This document shows, piece after piece, positions 20,434 to 29,734 of a stretch of DNA of 64,000 bases (positions within the stretch are counted from its first letter, which is position 1; the number at the start of each line of letters is the position of its first letter). The notes below the pieces were generated by a model, which saw nothing but the letters and a program-made list of their open reading frames with translations, did no database searches and was not told where the DNA came from. Position numbers and translations under genes: made by a program. The DNA is from Undaria pinnatifida (taxonomy: Eukaryota > Sar > Phaeophyceae > Laminariales > Alariaceae), in the NCBI GenBank assembly GCA_012845835.1, contig JABAKD010000029.1:15665453-15729452 (forward strand), read 5' to 3'.

Positions 20434-21894
20434 CTATGATCGCCCGGGTGTGCACTTACGGTTGAAGGTGCGGTTGCTGAAAGCTGAGGTGGTCGAGACG
20501 ATTCTTCACGGCAGCATGACGTGGAGCCCGAACAAGCTTGACTATGACAGGTTACGACGGGTTTACCAGTCCATGCTCCGCCGATGCTCTAGATCGCGGA
20601 AACGTAAGCGCGACGACCGCACCCTATCGTACGGCGATGCGCTTGCCAAGACAGCTTTCGAGAGCATAGAGGCGATAGTGCGCAAACGGAGAGTATTGTT
20701 TGCGGGATTCGTAGCACGTATGAGGCAGGAGCGTCTGCTACAAATGGTGATGTTCGGGGAGCTTGTTGGGGGCAAAGGCAGGTCAGGGGGGCAAGAGAAA
20801 GACTAGATGGATCATTTGAAGGAGGATATGTCGGTCTTAAGAAATATATTCGAAGGGTGGCGAAAGGCTGCTCAGAAAAGTGGCAGATGGTTTTTACGAG
20901 TAGAGGAGGGAGACGAGTTGTTCATCCGGAAATGGCATGAAAAGGAGAGACGCAAATGTGCAGAACGACGCGCAAAGGCTGAGGAAGCGCAATCTACCGT
21001 CGGCATCTCTAAGCCGCCGGGAGAAGGAGGAAGGATGGGGAGGGGGGGGGGGAGGGGAGGGGAGAAGGGGGGAAGGGGCAAGGGGAGGGGTGGTGAGGGG
21101 AAGGATGGAAAGGGGGACGGGGGAAGGGGGGGCGTCATGCTAACCCTAACCCTAACCCTAACCCTAACCCAAGAGACTGAAGTCTGGGTTTGGCCATCAT
21201 CGTCTTGAAAGTTGGGGGCCTTCCAATGGTCGTCACAAGATTGCGTGAGACCGAGACCGCCCTGAATTGTTCGCCATGTTGCGTTCTCTCCCCAGCGCCA
21301 TTGATGATGCACTTTACTGGTACCCTCTATAAGCCCAATGCCGTCTTTAGCCAGTGACCTGGGGTCTGCTAGCTTGACAGTTTTTTTGCTCTTTCCTTTC
21401 CTCGCTCTCTCTTTTGTCTTGTCTCTTCTTCTTGCTTTTCGTGTCTTTTCTTTTATTTCCTATCCTTTTTCGTTCATGCTTTCCCTTTCTTCTCTTTTCT
21501 TTTGTTTCCCGCATTATTATTTTCATTTTTTGCTTTTTTGCTTTTCCAGTTGACTTGCGTCAGTCGTGCATGTGCGCAGTAATATATACTACGTGTGATA
21601 CATACGTGGTATTCTTTCTTGGGTGGCAAGCGCAATCATCGGTTTTTCCATGCGCGAGTAGTGAGACGTATGCACCGGTATGGACCTGGCACATAGTAGA
21701 CTGACTCCTGATTTCACTCTTTTTTATGTTTCTGGTGGAGACATGAATTGCGTCAGCTGTTATATATGCGTGTACCACCTTGGGTTGTTTGTGTTTTTTC
21801 ACGGGGGGTATTCCTCAGCTCCAGCGAGACTGGAGCCTGTCCTGTGACCACGGACTTGATTATGCAAGTTAATGTGAGAACCACAACCACAACA
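20434..21894 (+). mobile_element. LINE-CAA copy, RT C-terminal region through 3' end
   Basis: Homology to the other LINE copy begins at CTATGATCGCCC (20434), the equivalent of ~30833. The frame 20450-20803 encodes the post-RT segment (RLKVRLLKAEVVETILHGSM, WSPNKLDYDRLRRVYQSMLRR), then a stop and the basic tail (MDHLKEDMSVLRNIFEGWRKA, EKERRKCAERRAKAEE). A G-rich run (21035-21130), a telomere-type array (21139-21170), the 3' UTR with a CT-rich tract (21380-21550) and a short degenerate (CAA)n (21875-21894) follow. The copy is 5'-truncated within the RT gene. Its upstream edge lies ~45 bp from the 5' end of the inverted SINE D. Confidence 0.8.
21139..21170. repeat. Telomere-type (CTAACC)5 inserted in the LINE 3' UTR
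   Basis: The sister copy at ~31500 reads GGCGTCATGCCCAAGAGACG. Here GGCGTCATG and CCCAAGAGAC are separated by ~27 bp of perfect CTAACC repeats. The array is therefore a precise addition relative to the homologous site. Confidence 0.85.
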
Positions 21895-22119
21895 TGTCGC
21901 ACACAGTCACTGCTGTGGTTCTCCATGGCCGCCTCTTCGCCTTAGCTTACTCGGCCAGCTTCTTCGCACTTGCTTTCGTTGACACTCTATTCCAATCGGT
22001 TCTCCTTCTCCCCCGTCCCCAAACAACAAAATGCTCCACGCAGCTTGCGGTGCGAATCTGCAAAACAAAAAATTCTCGTACATGAAGACTAGACTATACC
22101 ACGTACATACGTACATACT

Positions 22120-23095
22120 ATGAAAATAAAATTCACTCCAGCTGTGAGATCAATGATTCTGTCGAACCTTATATTTGCAAGCCGTGAGTGATACTCCGAT
22201 TGCGCGTATCACTGGGTGTGTCGTCATAAAGGGTACAGGTCGACGACTTCGCTTGGAACTACAGTCCAGGGACAACAGGTCGGTCGCCCCGGTGGCGTAC
22301 CAGGTTGACCTCGAGCCTGGTATAGTTCAGTTTCGTGAGTTCGATCCCCGCCGAGTGCACACTCGTATAAAATCATTGGGACTTTTTCTCGTGCACAAAT
22401 TGACTTGCGGAAGGCGCGAGAGCGTGAGTTAGCAACACTCGATGAAAAATCGACGAGCAGTGGGAGTGCTGAACCCTATGCGCGATAAAAATTGAAGGCA
22501 AGAACCGGGGGGAAGAAGGGACGACATCTGTGATTGTGACCACGGCTTGTCCAGAAGGAGCTGGAAAGTAGAAGCATGCGAAAAAAGAGGGTAATGTTAC
22601 TCAGTCTGTGCGCGGGAACTATGTTTTTGAGTGGGACAAAATCTGGCAGCTGTGGTGGAAGGAATGCATAGGGTCATAGAGACTCGAGTGTATCCTACAA
22701 GTGGTATGACCGTTGAGGGGAGGGTTGAGGTTTCATGGGCGTGGGAGCCTGTGTTTGATCATGAGGGAGCAGGGGGGCCGCAGGTGGGGCAACTCAATTT
22801 GTGTGCGGAAGCTATAAATCTTTTTCATGGAACAAATCTGGCGGTTGTGGAAGGAATCCATCAGTTTGTCTGTACCTGGTGTATCCTGTAAGTCGTACAA
22901 CCAGTGAGGAGAGGGCGGGGTGTTCGAAGGGGTAGGGGGTGGGGGGTTGAAAGGCAATTTTCAACAGTTTTAGGTCGCATACTATCATGTAGCGGCTTGC
23001 CATACGCGTCGTGCTAGGTCCAGGCGATGGTGCAGGTGGTGGGGAAGGAGGGGGCATTTGGGGCGGGGGGGGTGGGGGGTGAATTGCAGCGTACA
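22120..23095 (+). repeat. Family A copy interrupted by SINE D
   Basis: The A head (CACTCCAGCTGTGAGATCAA at 22135) is split by SINE D at 22282-22586. A then continues (CAGTCTGTGCGCGGGAACTA at 22604) through two further modules (near 22640-22680 and 22800-22870) with G-runs, and ends in a segment with CGTCGTGCTAGGTCCAGGCG (~23007-23026) that also occurs at 41355 and, inverted, at 25210 and 25500. Confidence 0.75.
22282..22586 (+). mobile_element. tRNA-derived SINE (family D), full-length
   Basis: Pol III internal promoter: A box TGGCGTACCAGG at 22293-22304 and consensus B box GAGTTCGATCC at 22337-22347, 33 bp apart. The non-tRNA body follows (TTGGGACTTTTTCTCGTGCA, GACTTGCGG, GCGCGAGAGCGTGAGTTAGC, ATCGACGAGCAGTGGGA), then GTGACCACGGCTTGTCCAG and a short A-tail. 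It depends on a LINE for reverse transcription. This copy interrupts family A. Confidence 0.85.
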
Positions 23096-23204
23096 CATAA
23101 TGTACCAGATGTGTTGTCGTTGTTTTCACATTATTAAACCATTACTATTGCTTTCTATATATATATTTTTTTTTTTTTTTTGCTTTATTGCTTTCTATAT
23201 ACGA

Positions 23205-23350
23205 AGTAATAGTCTATACCCAACGACATCAATACACCCAGAGTCCAAATGCGATATTCATCTTAGAGAGATACGAATTTTGTCTTCACAGACGACGACT
23301 GCTGTGGAACAGAGTAAACTAAACAACAGTCGCAATTCATCGAGGTAAGG
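23205..23350 (+). repeat. Diverged relative of family C head
   Basis: The stretch with CGACATCAATACACCCAGAG and TTCATCTTAGAGAGATACG aligns by eye with the family C head (CGACATCCAGCACACCCAGT, TTCACCCTAGAAAGATCAG), but with many differences. A poly-T tract (23163-23181) precedes it. Confidence 0.45.
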
Positions 23351-23584
23351 CAACTGAAGCGCCAACGAGAACTCAACAAAACAAGCCAGACCATGCATGT
23401 GTGTAAATTGTGATATTATAAAGTGTGTAAATTGCAATATTACAGTACGACGTGAAAATTCTAGACTAAGTATCCAAGGATCATAGTCGTGCGGTAATGT
23501 GTAGGTAAAGATGATGGGACAAGCAGAACGCCCCACATCTCACTACCTTGCTCTACCTTGCGCTACCCTGCGCTACCCTGCTCT

Positions 23585-24000
23585 TTGTTTATTTCTCTAT
23601 TTGACTTACGTCTGTCGTGCGTATGCGTAGAATTAGAAACTACGTGTAATATTTACGTGGTAGTCTTGTTTGGGTGGCAAGCGGTATTATAGTCCGTTTC
23701 TTCAGGCGTAAGCAATGAGACGTATGCACCCGTATGGACCTGGCACATCGTAGACTGCCTCCCGATTTCACTTTTATAAGTTTCTGAATTGCGTCAGCTG
23801 TGATATATTATAGAAATTAAAATACTGTGATATATGCGTGTATCACCTTGGGTTGTTGTACTCCGGTGTATTTAATAGCTGTGATATTTGCGTGTATCAC
23901 CTTGGGTTATTTGTGTTTTTCCCTGGGGTTTTCCTCAGCTCCAGAGTCACTGGAGCCTGTCTTGTGACTACGTAGTTGATTATTTGAGATAGTGTGAGAA
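23585..24000 (+). mobile_element. LINE-CAA 3' end fragment, rearranged
   Basis: Starts at TTTGACTTACGTCTGTCGTG and contains GACCTGGCACATCGTAGACT, the CAGCTGTGATATATGCGTGT segment in three overlapping copies (23800-23905), then CCTGTCTTGTGACTACG and GTGTGAGAACAACC. The repeated segment shows a local tandem duplication, and the (CAA)n is reduced to one or two units. Confidence 0.7.
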
Positions 24001-24004
24001 CAAC

Positions 24005-24425
24005 CCTGAAGCCCTGTTATCTCTGTCATTTAGTATTTTATGTGTATGGAAATAATGTATAAAAGCTTTGACTCTATCCAGCGAGCCGTGAGGAGAGACC
24101 AACCAAAGACACCATAACCCACGAGGGGCACGCCTCCCAACACCGACCAACCACGCATCCCCCACTCGAAGTACCACTACGTACACGGGGGTTTGCTATG
24201 AAGGGTGGTTGGGCAATTCACAAGGTGATTGATGTATTATAATAGCGTTATACATTTTTATCTTCCGTACTGCTACTAGTAACTGCTGCTTTAGTACGAA
24301 ATATACCTGGTAGTATTAATCAAGACGGTAATGGCGTGTGGGTTGCAAATGTACCATGTAACAAAGATGACAATGTGCAACATTTAGAGTCACATCACTA
24401 AGCCTGGAAAATGTGGGATGTAAAC
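24005..24425. other. Unassigned
   Basis: No gene recognised between the LINE tail and the long inverted A copy. Confidence 0.3.
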
Positions 24426-24429
24426 CGGG

Positions 24430-25147
24430 TAGTATACCTACAACGCGGAAAACCAACCAGCACATAATAAACAGCATATGGCCACATACATCACCTCGCA
24501 TGCTGTATTTGGCAATACGTATCTCTTGCGTATAATTAGCGATGTCGATAATAATGGTGACTGTATGATGATGGTGACAAACACAGTGCATGACCACATC
24601 ACCTCGCCTGTTGCATTTGACAATACGTATATCTTTCTTATAATTAGCGATGTCAGAAAATAATGGTACCTACAAATATTCTATAAAATATTCTAGCTTT
24701 CGATCGATGTATCATACAACAACAAACTATGAAGATTTAACACGTTATTTACTACACTTAAACACTGGGTTGCATGCTGCATCTAACATCAAACCTTCTA
24801 GAATAGTAAACATTACAAGCCAGATGATATAAAGGGATGTCTTATTGCTTCAATCGTCAGGTTTGTCCCCTTTGAGAATTTATAGTTTCCGCGCACATAT
24901 TGAAATGTCCCCCCCCCCCCCCCCCTCCCCTCCCCCTCCACTGACCTCTTTTTCATAACAAACCCCAACCCTTTCCCCCCCCCCGCCCCTCCGTCCCCCG
25001 ATCCCCCCCCCCCCCCTTCCGCCTACTCTGTCCAAACGCCCCACTCACAATCAAAATCGGCCTGAGTAATAAACACCTATACGCAGTTGATACCACGTCA
25101 TTATCTTTCTGACCATCCATGACGAATGTTTCAATTATTTCCCCCCC

Positions 25148-25184
<37 letters not shown>

Positions 25185-26190
25185 AACGCCCCCTCTTTTC
25201 CGACCACCTACACGATCGCCTAGACCTAGCACCACGCGTATAACAAGCTGCTACATATCTTTGATCTCACAGCCGAAGTGTATTTGAATATTATTTGTGA
25301 CCTAAACCTCCTAAAACTCTCCCCCCTCCCCCCCCCTCTTGCTCTCCCTTACTCAAACGCCCCACCAAATATCGAAATCCGCCACATTAATAAACACTTC
25401 ACGCACAGGATATCACCTCATTATCTTTCGAGAGCCATCCATGCCGCTGTGTCCCCCCCCCCCCCGCCTCGAACGCCCCTTTCTTCCCCATCACCCGCAC
25501 CTTCGCCTAGACCTAGCACCACACGTATAACAAACCCCTGACCTAAAGCCCTTCCCCCCCCCCCCCCCCCGCCCCCCGCCCCCGCCCCCACCCCCCACCC
25601 TCCCCCCCCAACCCATCCCAACCCCACCCCCTCGAACACTTCACCCTCTCTTTACTCACTGATTGTACGACTTACCCCAGAATATACACGATAAACTGAT
25701 GTATTATTTCCAAAAATGTCACATTTATCCCCTCGAAATAATGTATAGTTTCCAGGCACATATCGAGCTGCCCCCCCCCCCCCCCTCCCCGCCCCCAATA
25801 ATATACTGGTGCCAAAACCATCAGATTTATCCCCTCGAAAGGATTTATAGCTTACATGCACAAATTGCCCCTTTCCCCCCCCCCCCCCCCGCCCCCCTCC
25901 AAACCCGCTCGCTTTTGATCAAAACCAGCCCCCCCCTTTGCCTTCACAGCTGTCAGATTTTGTCCCCCTCAGAAACGGGTTTTAGAGTTTCCGCGCACAG
26001 ACTGACTAAAATCATCCTGTTGACCCTGATAGCTACACTGTAGCTGTAAGGGGAGTCGCCGACCTATATCCTTTTAATGAGGACACACAACTCGTAATGC
26101 GCGCGATCGGAGTATCACACACAGTTTGCAAAGATGAGTTTCGACGAAATCTTCGATCTCACAGCTGGAGTGTATTTTAATTTTTTAATT
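24430..26190 (-). repeat. Long family A copy with poly-C/G tracts
   Basis: On the minus strand this is the longest A copy (~1.75 kb). The head is at 26186-26050, followed by repeated modules (GTTTCCGCGCACA..., near 25990, 25855, 25750 and 24890 on the plus strand as inverted versions). G-runs appear as C-runs at 24908-24930, 24978-25020, 25141-25182, 25455-25466, 25550-25620, 25772-25790 and 25877-25896. A distal part (24478-24830) is also present at 41900-42070. Two direct copies of an ~80-bp piece occur at 24480-24559 and 24594-24665. No protein is encoded. Confidence 0.75.
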
Positions 26191-26194
26191 ATAA

Positions 26195-26400
26195 AAAATG
26201 AAATACACTCCATCCAGCTGTGAGATCGACTATTTAGCCGTAAAAACTTATCTTTGCAAGCTGTGTGTGATACTCCGATCCCGCGTATTACGGGTTGTGT
26301 GTCCTCATCAAGGATATACGTCGGCAATTCCCCTTGCAACTACAGCAGTGCAGCTATCAGGGTCAAGACGGGACGCATGGTGCACCTTACGTGATTTTGG
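26195..26400 (+). repeat. Family A head, inverted partner of the preceding copy
   Basis: Begins with AAATACACTCCATCCAGCTG and runs through the GGGTTGTGTGTCC block to CAGTGCAGCTATCAGGGTC. Together with 26186-26050 it forms an inverted repeat with ~135-bp arms around an A/T spacer of ~15 bp, able to form a long hairpin. Confidence 0.8.
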
Positions 26401-26689
26401 CTCATGTCTCACATAACAAACATATGATATGTATGGACGAATCGATGTATTGAATATGTTTTTTTCGCGCATAGGATATGTTAACTGTTGATGTTGCTGA
26501 CGACTTTGTCTAGAATTTATATAGGAAGAAAAATACCAGAAACCTCACGCACACGCGTGTTTGTAGGATTCATGAAGAAACGGTGCACCGTAAAGAAACA
26601 GTAGAAGAACAGCGGTTTTTTTCGCCTCAAGAAAAAGCGCGAGAACTGTATAAACCCGCCATTTAAACGGTTTTTTGATACGGCGCACC

Positions 26690-27045
26690 GCGGATAAACC
26701 GCGGTTTCGTGAGTGCCCCCACAATAGCTTGAAACCCGTCCGAAGGGGCGGTTTTGTGCGGTTTGTTCATACGGTGCACCGGCGTGAAAATACGGTATTA
26801 TAGGGTTTTCCCCATGGGGATTAGCCCCGCACCATGTAGGTAAACCGTTCAACGGGGAACCGTACCGAACCGCACCGTACGATATGTCACAAAATCGATC
26901 GGCACCGCCAGATTTGCTACAAAATCTGAGAGCCGCACCGAACCGCACAGTAGGATTCCTTATTCCGGAAATCGCACCGAACCGCAACGTAGAATTTTCT
27001 AATTGCCAAAGCCGCACCGAATTGTACCGTAGGATTAACCATAGA
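26690..27045. repeat. Family F array: GCACCGAACCGCACCGTAGG-type units
   Basis: Irregularly spaced (40-65 bp) copies of CACCGAACCGCACCGTAGGA at ~26866, 26935, 26976 and 27016, preceded by diverged GGCGCACCGCGG and GGTTTTGTGCGGTTTG words. It lies immediately upstream of the non-LTR coding remnant at 27066. Confidence 0.6.
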
Positions 27046-27065
27046 ACACCGCCAGGCACCTCCGC

Positions 27066-28200
27066 GATGTGCATGGGGTGTCAGAGGAGGCCATGGCGAA
27101 CGTCGTGCTCGAACGCTGGCGGGACAGAACCTTTCGAACAGGAAAGCGAGGTGCCTTTGGGCAAATCAGTTGCGGACGTGTTGCCTGCACACGATGCCGA
27201 AACTATCAAGTCCAGCAAAACGCAGCACAGACTGGGTAAACTGAAAACCGAGATCATTGTAAGAGGTACGTCGCTTAGTTGGACCAGCTCCCAGGGGCGA
27301 GACCCCAGCGAGAAACACAGGCGACTCTCAAGGCGAGAAGGAGACGCGAGGCTTGGCCAATGCCCGGCAATGGAGTCAATCGGTGTCAGGGGCTACCTCT
27401 TTCCTAAGGGCGGGGCTTGTAGACTCAGCTAGAACCATCCCCGCATCACAGGTCGTGACGGCGGGGAAGAGGTTTTTTTTAAAGAAGGGCTTCCTGGCCC
27501 CGAGGTTCCCATGCTGCGGTGAAGCGGAGGTTAATACGCGGCATGCACGACTGTGTCACCGATCGGGCGCGGAGGTGAACCAGCGCCAATCCCTTTTGCA
27601 AGCGCTCTCCCGTACCCGTAAGAAGATTTCAATACGTCACCAAGTGGAAAGCGGTGCCCCATTCCACGCCAACAGGGACTTGCGAATGGACATCGTTATC
27701 CAAGCGGGTGGCCTCCGAGATGCAGCGGCATCAGATTATCCGGACAAGTCGATACTCCTCAACGTCACGCATGCGCACCAACAGGAGGGGGTCCACCTGC
27801 GGAAAGGTATCGCGGATCGAAACGGATAGGCTGCTTCCGTTTCCGAGGCGAGCAAGCGCAACGACGACGTTCGTCCGGGAAAGGTGCCCTTCAACGAGCA
27901 GCTACACACTCGTCACCATCGCAGCGGAAAGCTTTATACGCCTCGGCAAAGAAGGCAGCGACCTGATCGACCAGGTAGCGGCGAGCATCATTGGAGGGAC
28001 GAACGCATCGTCCCTATCGAGGAAAGGCCTGTGCAAAAAGCTCCATTTCCAAATCATCTCTGTGACCACTCAGGTCGCGATTTCGGGCACAGTTCATTGA
28101 TATAAAGTAGCTCTGACGGACCACCACGCGCGAGGGGGAAGGGAGAAAGAAGCGGGAGGACTACGGCCAATGGCGTGGGGTGGAAACGTCGATGAGGATT
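27066..28200 (+). pseudogene. C-terminal remnant of a non-LTR retrotransposon with a restriction-like endonuclease
   Basis: The first frame (to 27432) contains EVPLGKSVADVLP and SSKTQHRLGKL. A shifted frame (27353-27829) contains GATSFLRAGLVDSARTIPA, then a cysteine/histidine cluster CC-x9-H-x3-C (codons at 27512, 27515, 27542 and 27554), then LRMDIVIQAGG (Asp codon 27689-27691) and SILLNVTHA (Asn codon 27761-27763). A third frame (27840-28100) contains the C-terminal FIRLGKEGSDLIDQVAAS. A zinc cluster followed by R-x-D...(14-30)...D-V is the layout of the restriction-like endonuclease of R2/CRE/NeSL-type elements, as far as I can judge by motif. If so, the second acidic residue is replaced by Asn. 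At least two frameshifts make it non-functional. Upstream RT is absent. Confidence 0.55.
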
Positions 28201-28399
28201 TAGATAAACTTTTAATAGTGGCTAAATCAAATGTAAGGAAAGCAAGCACTATTAATATATTAATAGATTAAAAGAGAAGATCTGGCGAAAGAGAATATGG
28301 AAATGGTTGGCAGAAGATACCACTGCTTTGTGGGAAGATATTCGACTTACATCGGAACGGCATCTACGGTATACTGTCGGAGGGCAAACATAATAATAA

Positions 28400-28500
28400 T
28401 ACCCAAACACCGCACCGAACCGCACCGGAAGAATTCTTTTGGAACCATATCGAACCGAACCGTAGGGTTTTCGGTTTAAAAAAAACCGCGCAGTGCACGG
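28400..28500. repeat. Family F fragment
   Basis: CACCGAACCGCACCGGAAGA, then ATCGAACCGAACCGTAGGGT and an A-run. Same orientation as the array at 26690-27045; the two bracket the endonuclease-bearing remnant. Confidence 0.55.
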
Positions 28501-28504
28501 ACGG

Positions 28505-28845
28505 ATAACCGAAGAGAGCCCTGCATATTAGTGGTTGGTTCTGTGGTTTGGCTTTTACGTGGGTCGGGATTTCGAATAGTTTGCAAAAAATCAAAATCAA
28601 GAGGAATTACCTGCTGAAAAAGCCTTACAGCGATTCGAGTTGACGAGGAGGGAAGAAACACGAAGTTTCTTTCTTTTTCTCGCAATAGAAGAAGTGAAGA
28701 CACGTATCGTAGCGGAGAGGGGGGTGGGGGGTCAACTAAAGTGATCACGGGTATGAGTTACGCCCAGGGAGGGAGAAGAAGCGAAACGCGCAGAGACAAC
28801 CAGACGGGATGAGCAATACAGTATGCGTGTATAGTCTAGTCTACA
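28505..28845. other. Unassigned
   Basis: No gene recognised. The copy of GTATAGTCTAGTCTA at 28828 is the short motif that precedes several family A heads. Confidence 0.3.
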
Positions 28846-28849
28846 TACG

Positions 28850-28975
28850 AAAATCAAAAAATAAAATACACTCCATCTGTGAGATCGAATATATTGTCGA
28901 AACTCATATTTGCAAGCGGTGGGTGATACTTCGATCGCGCGGATTACGGGTTGTGTGTCCTCATTACACATATGC
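28850..28975 (+). repeat. Family A head fragment
   Basis: TACACTCCATCTGTGAGATCGAATAT, CGAAACTCATATTTGCAAGC, CTTCGATCGCGCG and GGGTTGTGTGTCCTCATTA, then homology stops. Confidence 0.8.
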
Positions 28976-28979
28976 AACA

Positions 28980-29730
28980 GCATCGTCAGCTTGCCCAGTG
29001 TCTTTCGTGACTCTTTATCCTTATTGGAGAGGTACCTGGTACATACTTGTACATATCTCGTGACCATACGGACTTCTGTGCAACAGAAGGTATACAAGAT
29101 TAAAGTGTACCAATACCACAACTACATAATAAACAAGTTAAAGAAGACAGAGAATTCTGACTTACCAATGTGTAGCAAACAACAACCGAAATGCACCTAC
29201 CTGGTAACGTGTCGTGAAGATGTCCAAACTCGTTCGTAGCGCCTTAGCCCGAACACCGATCTCTTGCAGTTTATTTTTGGAAGCGTTTATCAACGGAGAT
29301 CTAGGGCCAGCCGGGGTGTGGGTCGGGGTGTGGGTCGCACACGCTGATAAATATGATGATACGCGTTGCACGCTGCTGCCGCCTTAATACGCAAGTGATC
29401 GATGGTCCGATCATCGCTTGGTCTCCTGTGTCTGGCCATCATCGCTTTTAGTCGTCGGTATGTCGCAACCCGCGAAGTTAAACTTCACTAAAATGACTTT
29501 TTTCGTCCCTCGGTCAAAATGAATCCTGTTTGGAAATTATTTTGTAGTTGATCTGTCCACCTGTACCGCTGACACAGGATGATGCAGCAAGCTTATCCGT
29601 GCGCATCCTCCAACGATCTTTCACCACGGAAGTTCCTAACGTTGGCTTTTCCGCGAACATGTTCTTTACAATAACTGCTCGTTCCACCCATCGATATTGA
29701 GTACAGTCCTCCCAATCAGTGTGTCGATAT
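28980..29730. other. Unassigned, possibly decayed LINE upstream region
   Basis: No domain is recognised. The last 100-200 bases could be the linker between endonuclease and RT of the LINE that becomes recognisable at ~29735, but I see no supporting motif. Confidence 0.3.
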
Positions 29731-29734
29731 CATA

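Noticed and set aside
24905-25900. Proline- or glycine-rich proteins from C/G tracts
   Set aside because: Homopolymer artefacts within family A, with no start context or conservation.
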